Notes: a model not told the origin generated them from the sequence alone. 64,000 nucleotides of DNA from Algicola sp. (GCA_018222915.1 JAAEZI010000001.1:139082-203081), one strand, 5' to 3'; positions 24,114 to 33,874 are shown, numbered from the stretch's first letter. Program-made: numbers and translations.

Positions 24114-26108
24114 ATGTTACATTATATATTACAGACGGTTGCGTTTCAATTAGTGTTTTTGATGATCTATGATTTAGTCCTTAGAAAGGAAACGTTCTTC
24201 AACCTAAATAGAGGTTATCTGTTGGTTACGGCTGTACTTTCAGTGGTTATTCCCTTTATAAAAATAGAACAAATAAAATCTGTAGTTTCTAAAGATTTTG
24301 TAATCACATTACCTGAAGTTATCATAGGTAATACAACAACACCTATTGATTTGACACACCCTGAAATCGCCGCTCAAGCTGGACTCCCAATAGAAGAGCC
24401 ATCAATATCCATTTGGTCTATCATTCTGATTCTAGGGATGTGTATAACAATGGCCGTCTTTTTATTTAAAATGTCAAGATTAGTGTGGTTAACTCTAACT
24501 TATAAAAAAAGATGGTTCGGACATGTGTTAATTATAGAATTGCTGAATAGCACTAAGGCATTTTCATTTTTCCACTACATCTTTATGGGAGAAAAACTGA
24601 AACCTCAAGAAAGGGCTGTTATCGTCAAGCATGAAATTATTCACGTAAAGGAAAAGCACACCTTAGACTTGCTACTATTCGAAATTTTGAGAATTGTTTT
24701 TTGGTTTAATCCTCTAGTCTATATGTATCAAAGTAGAATAGCCTTGCTACATGAATACATTGCTGATGCTAAAGCCATCAAACAACAAAACCCGAAAGAT
24801 TATTATCAAAACTTGTTGTCTCAGATCTTTGAAACGCAGGAATTCTCTTTCGTAAATCCATTTTTTAAACAGTCATTCATTAAAAAACGAATTATTATGT
24901 TAAGTAAATCGAAATCTAAACAAATTCATCTATTAAAATATTTGTTATTCATTCCAATGGTATTTGCGATGCTCTTATATACCACATCTTATGCTCAGGA
25001 ATCTAAAAATCAGATAGATTTAAGTCAGTATAGTTACTCGATGTCATTAGATGACACTCAGATGTCTGAAGCTACCAAGAAAACGCATGAAGCTTATGAA
25101 GCGTTTTTAAAATCCAATCATGATTACGTGAGCTGGGCGAAATTTGATAGTGCCTCAAAACGTGTCTTTTATTCGGTGCATTCAAAAAATGAAGAACGTC
25201 CAGATGGTTTTACGAAACACACGATGCGTTTTGAAGATGGGTCTTATTACGTGACATACATGAATCTAAGTTCTGTGATCCAAGAGACTATGGAAATTCG
25301 AGACCTCAAAGCGTCAGATAGTCAATCTGAAGAAGTGCCATTTGCGATTGTTGATAAATCACCAACTTTCGATTTTTGTGATGCATTAAAAACCAATAAT
25401 GAACGCAAAAAGTGTATGACAGAAAATGTAGCCATGCACGTGAACAAAACCTTTAATACTAATCTTGCATCAAGTTTGGGATTAAGTGGTAAACAGCGAA
25501 TTAATGTGATTTTTAAGGTCGATAAGCAAGGTTTTATAACAGAAGTGAAATCGAGAGCGCCTCATCCTGCTTTAGAGAAAGAAGCGATTCGGGTGATCAA
25601 CGAATTACCGCAATTTATTCCTGGTGAACATAAAGGCCAACCAGTAGTCGTTCCTTATAGTTTACCAATTATATTTCAGGTTGCTGATAAGAATAGTCCC
25701 TCTAAAAACACGAACAAATTAAAGAAGGACGAGGTGCTTTTTTCAGAATTAGACAAAGCTCCAAGTAATGAAAATTGTGAAAACATTGTTAGCAATGAAG
25801 ACTCCAAAAAATGCTTTAGAGATTTTGTTTCTAGTTATGTCAATCAAAATTTTAATACCAAATTGGCTTCTAAATTAGGTTTGGAGCACCAATACCGTAT
25901 TGTTCTTGCTTTTAAAATCAACAAGGAGGGAGCTGTGGTACAAGCAAAAGCAACGGCCACACATCCTGAATTAGAGACCGAAGCTATTAGAGTTATCAAT
26001 AGCTTACCAAAATTTACACCAGGTGAGTTAAATGGTGAGCCAGTAACGGTTAATTATTTTCTGCCAATTTTATTTCAAACAGCTCCAGATCAAAAGGGTA
26101 AGAATTAA
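24114..26108 (+). CDS. BlaR1-like M56 metallopeptidase with two TonB-C-like modules
   Basis: The 664-residue membrane protein has helices near 1-20, 35-50, 100-120 and 275-292. The M56 zinc motif HEIIH is at 173-177 with the further ligand region LLHEYIADAK (212-220). After the last helix the outer part carries two copies (about 408-523 and 541-655) of a module with two cysteines (FDFCDALK...KKC) followed by a TonB-C-like fold (HPALEKEAIRVINELPQF and HPELETEAIRVINSLPKF). In BlaR1 systems the peptidase senses a signal and inactivates the BlaI repressor. The repressor gene 3 bases upstream is frameshifted. The TPR gene downstream overlaps by one base. Confidence 0.85.
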   Translation: MLHYILQTVAFQLVFLMIYDLVLRKETFFNLNRGYLLVTAVLSVVIPFIKIEQIKSVVSKDFVITLPEVIIGNTTTPIDLTHPEIAAQAGLPIEEPSISIWSIILILGMCITMAVFLFKMSRLVWLTLTYKKRWFGHVLIIELLNSTKAFSFFHYIFMGEKLKPQERAVIVKHEIIHVKEKHTLDLLLFEILRIVFWFNPLVYMYQSRIALLHEYIADAKAIKQQNPKDYYQNLLSQIFETQEFSFVNPFFKQSFIKKRIIMLSKSKSKQIHLLKYLLFIPMVFAMLLYTTSYAQESKNQIDLSQYSYSMSLDDTQMSEATKKTHEAYEAFLKSNHDYVSWAKFDSASKRVFYSVHSKNEERPDGFTKHTMRFEDGSYYVTYMNLSSVIQETMEIRDLKASDSQSEEVPFAIVDKSPTFDFCDALKTNNERKKCMTENVAMHVNKTFNTNLASSLGLSGKQRINVIFKVDKQGFITEVKSRAPHPALEKEAIRVINELPQFIPGEHKGQPVVVPYSLPIIFQVADKNSPSKNTNKLKKDEVLFSELDKAPSNENCENIVSNEDSKKCFRDFVSSYVNQNFNTKLASKLGLEHQYRIVLAFKINKEGAVVQAKATATHPELETEAIRVINSLPKFTPGELNGEPVTVNYFLPILFQTAPDQKGKN

Positions 26109-27238
26109 TGAGATTAGTTGTATTATTTCTGTTTCTTGGCAATGCTGTATATGCACAATCGTCGATGATTACTAAGGCAGATAGTTTATTTGTCAATGGA
26201 AATTTTAGTAAGGCCATTGCCATTTACAAAACACAGACCAATCAAGAAGAGGTGTATCATAAAATGGCACGATCATACGTGGCTATTGGAAATTACGATA
26301 AAGCGCTTGAATACTATCAACTAAGCGTCACATCTCAACCTAAAGAAGCACTAGTGCTTTATGAATATGCGAAGCTGTTATCGAAAACCAAAAAATATGA
26401 GGCCGCTATCGAGGTCTTTCATCAACTCATGAATATCGATTATCGCAACCCCAATTACCATTATGAAATGGGTTTGGCCATGGAGCGGATGAATGATTCT
26501 ACAGCGATGAATCGGTTTAGAGCAGCTTACGACTTAGACAATTCGCATCAGAAAGCCATTTTTAAAATAGCGAAGCATTATCTTATCAAAAGGAAGCATG
26601 ACATCTCTCTAAAATATATAGACCAAGGTTTAGAAAACTATAAGAATAACTTGGAACTTATTAGTTTGAAAGCTCAGAACTATTATTATTTGAATGATTA
26701 TAAAAATGCGCGACTCTGGTTTCAAAAATTACTGGATTTAGGGGAATCTTCAGAGTTTATTCATGAAAAGTTAAGTCTTATTCACGCTGAATTTTCCGAT
26801 TATGAGTTGGCTATTGAACAACGAAAAAAAGCATTGGCTTTCAATCCTTATGATGCGAATGCCATGTTCGTTATTGGCACCTATTACAATAGTTTACAAG
26901 ATTTTGTAAATGCAGAAAAATACATGAAACAAGCCTTGGCTTTGAAAGATGTACCCTTAGATTTCGAGTATCAAAAATTGGGCATAGTTTTAAATCAACA
27001 AAAAAAACACAAAGAGGCCTTAGCTGCTTTTCAAACGTCACTTGATGAGAATTCAGAGAATGTGGGTTCTGCGTTTTTCATGGTGGTAACTAAAGATAAA
27101 TACTATGAAGACATTGATACCAAAATTCAATTATATCAAGATTTTAAGGAAAAATTCCCAGATAGTTTTTACAGTAAATTTTCGGAACGACGCATTTCTG
27201 AGCTAAAAGAAGAGAAATTTATGAAGGACAAGGAGTAA
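26108..27238 (+). CDS. Secreted TPR protein
   Basis: The 376-residue protein begins with a signal peptide (MRLVVLFLFLGNAVYA, cleavage after AYA-type site) and is otherwise tetratricopeptide repeats: for example AIAIYKTQTNQEEVYHKMAR, NYDKALEYYQLSVTSQPKEA and DYELAIEQRKKALAFNPYDA. It likely sits in the periplasm as a protein-binding scaffold. Its ATG overlaps the stop of the M56 gene (TAATG), so the two are coupled and it is probably part of the BlaR1-like signalling unit. No catalytic residues. Confidence 0.8.
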   Translation: MRLVVLFLFLGNAVYAQSSMITKADSLFVNGNFSKAIAIYKTQTNQEEVYHKMARSYVAIGNYDKALEYYQLSVTSQPKEALVLYEYAKLLSKTKKYEAAIEVFHQLMNIDYRNPNYHYEMGLAMERMNDSTAMNRFRAAYDLDNSHQKAIFKIAKHYLIKRKHDISLKYIDQGLENYKNNLELISLKAQNYYYLNDYKNARLWFQKLLDLGESSEFIHEKLSLIHAEFSDYELAIEQRKKALAFNPYDANAMFVIGTYYNSLQDFVNAEKYMKQALALKDVPLDFEYQKLGIVLNQQKKHKEALAAFQTSLDENSENVGSAFFMVVTKDKYYEDIDTKIQLYQDFKEKFPDSFYSKFSERRISELKEEKFMKDKE

Positions 27239-27288
27239 GTTACCGAAATATCTAAAAAAATTGTACTTTTCAGTTTCAGTTGACTTAC

Positions 27289-27765
27289 ATGAAACACGTC
27301 CTTTCAATAGTTCTATTGCTCAGTTTATGGTCTTGCGATTATTTCGATAAGAAAAAAGTGTATTCTGAAGATATTCTTGCGGAAGAACTTAAAACGTTCA
27401 ACTGGAATGATGTTGATGAATATCCGTCTTTTCAGTCCTGTGATTCAACCACTGGAAAATCAAATAGAAAGTATTGTTTCGAACAAACCTTACGACAAAT
27501 TCTCAACCGAAATCTGTCCCAACACCACATTGTGGTTTCAGAAGAAATCACCGATACTATTGCCCTAGAAATCACTATTGATAATCAAGGAACTTTTTTT
27601 ATCAATACGGTCAGGTGTCATGAGTCAACACGAACACAAATCCCACAGTTAGATAGTTTGTTAAGGCGAAGTCTCGATTCGTTACCCAAAATTTATCCAG
27701 CTATCAAGCGTAGTCAAGAGGTGGCTACGCAATTCGTTCTACCTGTGATCATAAAATTAGATTAA
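27289..27765 (+). CDS. Lipoprotein with a two-cysteine TonB-C-like module
   Basis: From ATG 27289 the product is 158 residues: signal MKHVLSIVLLLSLWSC (lipobox, Cys16), then one module that resembles those in the M56 protein upstream: VDEYPSFQSCD...RKYCFEQTLRQILNRNLS, a central ITIDNQGTFFI strand, and LDSLPKIYPA...FVLPVIIKL. Paired cysteines lie at the same spacing. The open frame could begin at TTG 27280, but that would disrupt the lipoprotein signal. It sits about 50 bases behind the TPR gene. Function unknown; perhaps an interaction partner or decoy of the M56 sensor part. Confidence 0.65.
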   Translation: MKHVLSIVLLLSLWSCDYFDKKKVYSEDILAEELKTFNWNDVDEYPSFQSCDSTTGKSNRKYCFEQTLRQILNRNLSQHHIVVSEEITDTIALEITIDNQGTFFINTVRCHESTRTQIPQLDSLLRRSLDSLPKIYPAIKRSQEVATQFVLPVIIKLD

Positions 27766-28499
27766 AATCGAATAGCTAATTTTTGGAGCAGTCTCAAGGT
27801 TTCTACATATAACCAAATAAGGGTGGCAAGAAGTCCCCAAGTTGCAAGCCATTCTTTGGATTTGGGAGCCTTATTTTTAAAACGCTCGATAAAGTCAAAA
27901 TCCAATAATAAAGAAAACGACGCCACAATAGCAGCAATACAGTTAAATACAATGGCTAACCAAGATGTTCCCCAAAGGTAAGGTTTGACACCAAAGAAAC
28001 TCAGAATCCATGAGATGAGGTAAACTACCATAATACTAACGGCTGATGTGATTATCACACTTCGCAATTTTTTAGTAACCACAATAATCCGTGTCTGATA
28101 AAGAACGAGCATTACAAAAAAGGTAATGATGGTAACACCAATTGCCTGATAAGGTAACTCTGGGAAATGTTTATGGGCATAGGATGAAAAGCCGCCTAGA
28201 AAACAACCTTTAGCAACAGTGTATAACGGTACTAAAAATGGTGCCCAATGCTGTCTTACGGAAATGACAATACTGATAATAATAGCTCCCAACATGCCAC
28301 CTATGGTCAACCATCTTACAGGCATGCCATCTTCATTTAATTTCCAAATATAGGCTGTGATTCCTGCAATGACTAAAATACAGAGTATCGATTTAAGCGT
28401 AATTCCCAAAACCGACATCGTGTTTGATGATGATTTTGGTCCATCCCAAAAATAGCCTGAGAAAACAGGATTGTTGGTTTTGTAATTAGTGAGTTTCAA
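27762..28499 (-). CDS. Bax inhibitor-1/YccA-like membrane protein
   Basis: A 245-residue protein with about seven membrane helices. N-terminal TNNPVFSGYFW is typical of the bacterial Bax-inhibitor-like family related to YccA/TMBIM, as is GFSSYAHKHFPELPYQAI. Relatives conduct ions or protect membrane proteases; no specific role can be assigned here. The stop overlaps that of the convergent lipoprotein gene. It follows the gene at 28503-29375 by 3 bases and is likely co-transcribed with it. Confidence 0.82.
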   Translation of the reverse strand: MKLTNYKTNNPVFSGYFWDGPKSSSNTMSVLGITLKSILCILVIAGITAYIWKLNEDGMPVRWLTIGGMLGAIIISIVISVRQHWAPFLVPLYTVAKGCFLGGFSSYAHKHFPELPYQAIGVTIITFFVMLVLYQTRIIVVTKKLRSVIITSAVSIMVVYLISWILSFFGVKPYLWGTSWLAIVFNCIAAIVASFSLLLDFDFIERFKNKAPKSKEWLATWGLLATLIWLYVETLRLLQKLAIRF

Positions 28500-28502
28500 C
28501 TT

Positions 28503-29375
28503 TTATAAATTAAACTTATAACCAACCGCAAAATCTATCGGAAAGTTGCCTTGATTGTCTAATAGTACAGAAAACAATTCATTGTATGCTAAAGTGATAT
28601 AGCCATCCTTACCAACTTTTATGTCTGCTCCAATACCAAAAGTTAGTGGGACATCAAAGGCTGTTTCATTGAATTCTTCCGTGACGACACTGCCTTCATT
28701 TTCGGTCACTACTGTGGCATTCGAAAAATTCAAGGTGGCAAGCTTTACATTACCATATAAACTGAAGCCTTCATTATTAATAGCTCGAAACCGATATCCA
28801 AGACCCAATTCTGAGGTTGAATATTGTAACTCATCTTGTTCTAAGACATGTCTAAACTGAAGAAAAACCGCATGTCTAGATATTAATTTGACATCTAAAA
28901 CTTCTAGTTCTGCTCCAAATAGAGGTGTTGTGAGGTTGTCTGGATTGGTGATAAACGGGTTATTCGTAATCCCAGCAAAAGCACCTAACCTAAACTGTAA
29001 TTTATTTCTAGTAACCGTAGATTCATAGGATGCATCCACAGAACTATTATAAGTATCTATAAATTCTTTAAGGCTGAAAAGGGTCAGGTTTAAGCGGTCT
29101 GTAGACATACTTGCATTTGTCAACTCATATAAAATTGCCTTATATTCTTCTTGGTATTTACCGTCTTTTTTAGTGTTCTTGAGCTCTACAATGGTATTGG
29201 ATTCCGTTCTTACAAAATAGCGGTAATTGCCATCAATGATATTCCAAAGTAAATCCAATCGACCATCTACTTCATTTTTTAAAACTAATCGTTCTCCATC
29301 TACCATAAAGACTTCTTGCGCTTCAGATAAGGTTACGTTTAAAAGAAGGCCAACTAAAATGACAAATTTTTTCAT
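28503..29375 (-). CDS. Hypothetical envelope protein, predicted outer-membrane beta-barrel
   Basis: The 290-residue protein has a signal peptide (MKKFVILVGLLLNVTLSEAQ). The first part (about 20-120) is mixed; the second half has alternating beta strands (LQFRLGAFAGI, AVFLQFRHVLEQ, ELGLGYRFRAI, FSLYGNVKLATLNF, VPLTFGIGADIKVG, ITLAYNELFSV) and ends FAVGYKFNL with a C-terminal aromatic pattern, as in small outer-membrane barrels. I do not recognise the family. A promoter-like TATTTTTG lies on the minus strand at 29415-29408. Followed by the Bax-inhibitor-like gene after 3 bases. Confidence 0.6.
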   Translation of the reverse strand: MKKFVILVGLLLNVTLSEAQEVFMVDGERLVLKNEVDGRLDLLWNIIDGNYRYFVRTESNTIVELKNTKKDGKYQEEYKAILYELTNASMSTDRLNLTLFSLKEFIDTYNSSVDASYESTVTRNKLQFRLGAFAGITNNPFITNPDNLTTPLFGAELEVLDVKLISRHAVFLQFRHVLEQDELQYSTSELGLGYRFRAINNEGFSLYGNVKLATLNFSNATVVTENEGSVVTEEFNETAFDVPLTFGIGADIKVGKDGYITLAYNELFSVLLDNQGNFPIDFAVGYKFNL

Positions 29376-29428
29376 TGCGATATTGGGTTAGAGTTAGGTA
29401 AATCTAACAAAAATAAATGATAAAAGCA

Positions 29429-30556
29429 CTATTTTGTGAAGGCTCTGTCTTTCCATTTATAACCACTGAAAACTGAGAGAAAGGCTACATAAACATTAAA
29501 AAACGGATAGATGATACAAGCAAAGAAGTAGGACGGTAAACTGTACTCTTGTCCAAAAAATCGAGCGCTTTTAAAAATCAATAACAAATCAATAAGACAT
29601 TTGACCATAAAGGTATATAATAGGCTTTTTAAAGAGATAATTTGAAGTACATATAATAGCGGTAAACACACCAGTAAGGCATTAGTAACAAGTACTATAA
29701 ATCCAGTCATTTTGCCAAGGATCCGTTTGTACTTTGATGTTTTTGAGGCCCATCTCACACGCTGTGCAACAAGTGCTTTCCATGTTGTTTGTGGTTTGGT
29801 AGTTACAGTGAGTTGTGGGTTTTTTATGTAATGTACTGCCTTTTTATCGTGGCTTAAAGCCTTTTCTAATAGAAATATATCATCACCACTAGCAATATCT
29901 GTATTCCCTGAAAACCCATTAAGTGCTTCAAATAAGGATGTCTTGTAAGCAAAGTTAGCACCATTGCACATTAATGGCTTTTTTATACCAAATCCTCCAA
30001 TCGTGATGCCTTGTAAACTCAATATTTCCAATAATTGAAAACGTTCGAAAAAGGAGTTGGCTTGGCCGTAAGTAACTGGAGCTACTAACATTTGGACTTT
30101 GTGTTCTTGAATATAACAATCTAAACCGTCCAACCAGTATTTGGGAAGGATACAATCGGCATCAGTCGTGACAATCCACTGGTGTTTAGCTTGTTTGATA
30201 GCCGTAGTAATAGCGTCCTTTTTAGGAGCGTTAGTTTGGCGTTCATTGTTTAAAATCGTAAGCGAGATGCTGTTTAAAATGGATCGTTCTTTTTCGATGC
30301 AGCTCAAGGAATCATCAGTAGATTCATCATTTACGAGGATGATTTCATAGAGCGACTTAGGGTAGTTCAATTTTGAAAGTGATTTTAATAATGGCGGTAA
30401 ATTTTCAGCTTCATTACGAAAGGGCACAACAATGGTAAACGTTGTTTTTGGAGCAATATCTTTTAATTTATAATCAAGCACTTTATCAAACCCATAAATA
30501 AAGCTTCCGATTAGAAACACGTAACACAAGAGGATAATTAAAAGAAGACTCAACAT
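29429..30556 (-). CDS. Family 2 glycosyltransferase, membrane-anchored
   Basis: The 375-residue enzyme has an N-terminal membrane helix, the GT2 core FTIVVPFRNEAENLPPLLKS, VNDESTDDS, the donor-binding DADCILP (DxD), GDDIFLLEKAL (acidic acceptor base) and AQRVRWASKTSKYKR (the QxxRW motif of processive or membrane GT2 enzymes), then C-terminal membrane helices. It transfers a sugar from a nucleotide donor to a lipid or polysaccharide. It lies 3 bases after the flippase-like gene on the same strand, so the pair probably works in one envelope glycolipid pathway. Product unknown. Confidence 0.85.
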   Translation of the reverse strand: MLSLLLIILLCYVFLIGSFIYGFDKVLDYKLKDIAPKTTFTIVVPFRNEAENLPPLLKSLSKLNYPKSLYEIILVNDESTDDSLSCIEKERSILNSISLTILNNERQTNAPKKDAITTAIKQAKHQWIVTTDADCILPKYWLDGLDCYIQEHKVQMLVAPVTYGQANSFFERFQLLEILSLQGITIGGFGIKKPLMCNGANFAYKTSLFEALNGFSGNTDIASGDDIFLLEKALSHDKKAVHYIKNPQLTVTTKPQTTWKALVAQRVRWASKTSKYKRILGKMTGFIVLVTNALLVCLPLLYVLQIISLKSLLYTFMVKCLIDLLLIFKSARFFGQEYSLPSYFFACIIYPFFNVYVAFLSVFSGYKWKDRAFTK

Positions 30557-30559
30557 AAT

Positions 30560-31531
30560 TTATGGTTTTGCTTTAGACAATTTAAAATTTAGTACATAAT
30601 AACTGCCTAAAATACTAGGGAGCACAAAATTAAGTAACCACATAAGTGTAATAATACTCAACACTGAAAATTCATTCACGCCTACAATTGTAAATAGATA
30701 GATGGCAACACTCCCTTTTATAATGACATCAAAAATAAATATAGCCGGAATCACTGAAGCTAGTAAGTACATCGTAGTGATAACAACCATAGCATTAAAA
30801 TAACTCACATCTACGCCAAATATCAGCAGGAGGTAATAAAACTGAAAAGAAAAGATGAGGTATCGAATCGCAGATAGCCAAAACGTCTTAAAAATAAGTT
30901 GCTTTGATAGTTGGCTAAAGAAATGCTTTAATCGTTCTAATGAAAACCCTTTAATCTTGAATTTGTCTTGCTTTAATGTAAATAGGGTAATAAAGGCAAT
31001 CGTTAAAATGATCATTATTAGCCGAATGACTTTATAGTAATTGATATTCAGATCGTATTTTGAGTACATCACATAACATCCGATAACTCCAAAGATAACA
31101 GTAATGCTCATTTGCATAACGTTACCTAGTAGATTGAGAAGCATTATCTGTTTCCGCTTTGAAGCATGATAATACATAGCTTTTGCGCCATATTCACCAA
31201 TTCTATTCGGTGTTAACAAGGAGGCAGTGAGGGATCCGAGACTTTGTTCAGTTGCACTTGTGAAGTTTATGGATGAAACACTATTTACTAAAGTTCTCCA
31301 TTTTAATATTTCAAAAAACCAGTTCAAACTAGACAATATGACTAAAAAACTGATGTTTTTGATAGAAAAGACGTCCTTTTCAGACAAAAACGCTAAAAAT
31401 TGCTTGAAATCTAAATCACGATTGTTGGTCAATTTATGATAGATAAAATAAAAAGCACCAACAACGATACTTAATTTGATAAGTACAAAAAAGAATTGTT
31501 TAGTTTTGTAAGGAAGGCTGCCAAAATGCAT
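30560..31531 (-). CDS. LPG-synthase transmembrane-like (AglD/UPF0104) membrane protein
   Basis: The 323-residue protein from ATG 31531 has about eight membrane helices, with the family-typical segment SLTASLLTPNRIGEYGAKAM in the middle (PxRxGE motif). Related domains form the flippase part of lysylphosphatidylglycerol synthases. A frame extension to 31567 would add 12 polar residues and overlap the divergent gene at 31558, so the inner ATG is preferred. GT2 neighbour downstream after 3 bases. Substrate unknown, probably a lipid or lipid-linked sugar. Confidence 0.75.
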   Translation of the reverse strand: MHFGSLPYKTKQFFFVLIKLSIVVGAFYFIYHKLTNNRDLDFKQFLAFLSEKDVFSIKNISFLVILSSLNWFFEILKWRTLVNSVSSINFTSATEQSLGSLTASLLTPNRIGEYGAKAMYYHASKRKQIMLLNLLGNVMQMSITVIFGVIGCYVMYSKYDLNINYYKVIRLIMIILTIAFITLFTLKQDKFKIKGFSLERLKHFFSQLSKQLIFKTFWLSAIRYLIFSFQFYYLLLIFGVDVSYFNAMVVITTMYLLASVIPAIFIFDVIIKGSVAIYLFTIVGVNEFSVLSIITLMWLLNFVLPSILGSYYVLNFKLSKAKP

Positions 31532-31557
31532 AGTACAAATTAAACGATTATAATCAT

Positions 31558-32193
31558 ATGACCTCAAATTATAGACTTCAAAAATTAAGTATATTGATGT
31601 TATGCTTATGCAGTGTGCTGTATTTGAATGCTCAAAAAAGCACCAATAAATGGAAAGCGCAGATAGCGTTAGGTGTTAATAGTCCTTCCCAATCGGGTTT
31701 TGTTGAAGCTTTTCAAAGTAAATCCTTGAATTTTCCAACCGTTCACTTAGGTATTCAACACATGTTTAAACGCCAATTGGGTGCCAAATTAGATTTTGGT
31801 TTTAACCGGTTTTCGAGTGATGACAATTCTATAGAATTCAAAACGAATTATACAAGACTCAATGCGCAAATAGTGTATGACCCAACGGAGTCTCTTGGAT
31901 TTTTGCCAACACGATTTGGATTAGTAGCACACGCAGGTCCTGGTTACTCCTTTATAAGGCCTTTAGGGGATTATAGCGGTAATCAAACTTCTTTTTTTAA
32001 TGTCATGGCTGGATTGGAAATACATTATGCCATTTCACAATATATGTCCGTATATACGGATGTCTCCTATATCCTAGGATTTGGTGAGGATTTTGACCCT
32101 ATTACGGATGGTTATGGGGCTTTTAATAGCGATCTTTTGACGGTTACTTTCGGGGTAACCTTTTCATTAAGCGGCTGCCAATACTGCGATTGA
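31558..32193 (+). CDS. Outer-membrane beta-barrel protein
   Basis: A 211-residue protein with a signal peptide (to LYLNAQ) and strands alternating hydrophobic and polar residues, ending VTFGVTFSLSG followed by a short cysteine-containing tail (CQYCD). It resembles OmpA-N-like or OprF-type eight-stranded barrels: WKAQIALGVNSPS, LGAKLDFGFNRFS, RFGLVAHAGPGYS, SVYTDVSYILGFG. There is no OmpA peptidoglycan-binding domain. Its stop overlaps the ruvC start (TGATG), an unusual coupling of a membrane protein and a recombination enzyme that is presumably just operon packing. Confidence 0.7.
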   Translation: MTSNYRLQKLSILMLCLCSVLYLNAQKSTNKWKAQIALGVNSPSQSGFVEAFQSKSLNFPTVHLGIQHMFKRQLGAKLDFGFNRFSSDDNSIEFKTNYTRLNAQIVYDPTESLGFLPTRFGLVAHAGPGYSFIRPLGDYSGNQTSFFNVMAGLEIHYAISQYMSVYTDVSYILGFGEDFDPITDGYGAFNSDLLTVTFGVTFSLSGCQYCD

Positions 32194-32747
32194 TGGCTAC
32201 AGAAAAAATCATATTAGGAATTGATCCAGGCACAACTATCATGGGTTTTGGTCTCATTAAAGTGGTAGGAAAAAAAATGTCTTTTCTTCAACTGAATGAG
32301 TTAGACTTAAAAAAGTACAGTGATCATTATCTGAAATTGAAACTTATTTTTGAACGAACTGTGGAGCTCATCGATACCCATCATCCAGATGAAATTGCTA
32401 TTGAAGCACCATTTTTTGGTAAAAATGTTCAAAGTATGCTGAAACTAGGACGTGCTCAAGGTGTGGCCATGGCAGCAGGATTGTCAAGAGAAGTACCTAT
32501 TACGGAATACTCACCTAAAAAAATAAAAATGGCTATTACAGGCAATGGAAATGCTAGTAAGGAGCAAGTCGCCAAAATGCTACAAAGTTTATTAGATCTC
32601 AAAACACTACCTAAAAACCTCGATGCTACAGATGGATTAGCCGCAGCCGTTTGTCACTTTTATAATGCAGGACGCGTTGAAATTGATAAGAGTTATTCAG
32701 GTTGGTCGAGTTTTGTCAAACAAAATGAAGATCGTGTAAAGAAATGA
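32193..32747 (+). CDS. ruvC: Holliday junction resolvase RuvC
   Basis: The 184-residue enzyme has the four acidic metal ligands of RuvC: Asp in ILGIDPGTT, Glu in IAIEAPFFGKN, and two Asp in LDATDGLAAAVCHF. It cuts Holliday junctions symmetrically during recombination with RuvAB. The start ATG 32193 overlaps the stop of the barrel gene; a TTG one codon earlier is in frame but less likely. hemW starts inside its last codons (4-base overlap). Confidence 0.94.
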   Translation: MATEKIILGIDPGTTIMGFGLIKVVGKKMSFLQLNELDLKKYSDHYLKLKLIFERTVELIDTHHPDEIAIEAPFFGKNVQSMLKLGRAQGVAMAAGLSREVPITEYSPKKIKMAITGNGNASKEQVAKMLQSLLDLKTLPKNLDATDGLAAAVCHFYNAGRVEIDKSYSGWSSFVKQNEDRVKK

Positions 32748-33874
32748 GTGGTATTTATATCCATATTCCATTTTGTAAACAGGCTTGTCATTATTGTGAT
32801 TTTCATTTTTCAACAACCTTGAAACATAAAGATTCACTTATCAAAGCATTGGTAAAAGAACTGATACTTCGAAAAGATGAGTTTCACAATACCACCATTG
32901 AAACAATCTACTTTGGCGGTGGAACACCGTCGCTACTAACGCTAGAAGAATTACATTTTATAATAGCGTCTGTTTATACGCATTTTGACGTATCAGACAG
33001 GCCTGAAATCACTTTAGAGGCGAATCCAGATGATTTGTCAGCCATAAAAATCGATATGTTGGCGGCAAGTCCAGTTAATCGACTTTCGATCGGTATTCAA
33101 TCCTTTTTTGAGCAAGACCTCAAATTGATGAATCGTGCTCACAATGCCGAGGAAGCCAGAGCTTGTTTGGAAAAAGCCTGTGACACTTTTAGTAATATTT
33201 CCATCGATTTAATTTATGGAATTCCTGGTTTAAGTCATGAACGTTGGATAGAAAATATTGATATAGCGCTAAGTTATGGCATTCCTCATATATCAAGTTA
33301 TGCATTAACAGTAGAGCCGAAAACGGCTCTAGAAAGCTTTATTAAAAAAGGGCTTGTAGATGCGGTTGATGATGACATAGCGCAAGAACAATTTCATATA
33401 TTGGTAGATAAATTGGAGCGTCATAATTTTATACATTATGAGCTTTCTAATTTCGGAAAAGAACGTTTTTTCAGTAGAAATAATTCGGCCTATTGGCAAG
33501 GGAAGCCTTATTTAGGTATTGGACCATCGGCACACTCTTTTAATGGTACACAACGCAGTTGGAACGTACGAAATAATTCGAAATATATAAGAGCCATTGA
33601 GAATCATGAGTTGCCATTAGAAATTGAAACGTTGACGCTTACCGATAAATACAATGAGTATATTATGACGGGACTACGAACCATTTGGGGAGTCTCACTA
33701 GAAAAAGTCAAGCATGATTTCGGTGTCAGTTATAAAGACTATTTATTACTACAGGCGGAACCTTTTATAACCCAACATTTATTGTATATTGATGATGAAA
33801 AACTGAAGATTACTAAAAAAGGAAAATTTTTAAGTGACGGGATCGCATCCGATTTATTTAAACTCAATTTATAA
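32744..33874 (+). CDS. hemW: Radical SAM heme chaperone HemW
   Basis: The 376-residue protein begins MSGIYIHIPFCKQACHYCDF with the radical SAM CxxxCxxC at Cys11, Cys15 and Cys18. Further motifs are ETIYFGGGTPSLL, TLEANPDDL, RLSIGIQSF, DLIYGIPG and the C-terminal HemW domain (GIGPSAHSF). HemW proteins bind heme and are now seen as heme chaperones rather than true coproporphyrinogen oxidases. It overlaps ruvC by 4 bases and the cyclase gene starts right after its stop. Length standard. Confidence 0.92.
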   Translation: MSGIYIHIPFCKQACHYCDFHFSTTLKHKDSLIKALVKELILRKDEFHNTTIETIYFGGGTPSLLTLEELHFIIASVYTHFDVSDRPEITLEANPDDLSAIKIDMLAASPVNRLSIGIQSFFEQDLKLMNRAHNAEEARACLEKACDTFSNISIDLIYGIPGLSHERWIENIDIALSYGIPHISSYALTVEPKTALESFIKKGLVDAVDDDIAQEQFHILVDKLERHNFIHYELSNFGKERFFSRNNSAYWQGKPYLGIGPSAHSFNGTQRSWNVRNNSKYIRAIENHELPLEIETLTLTDKYNEYIMTGLRTIWGVSLEKVKHDFGVSYKDYLLLQAEPFITQHLLYIDDEKLKITKKGKFLSDGIASDLFKLNL

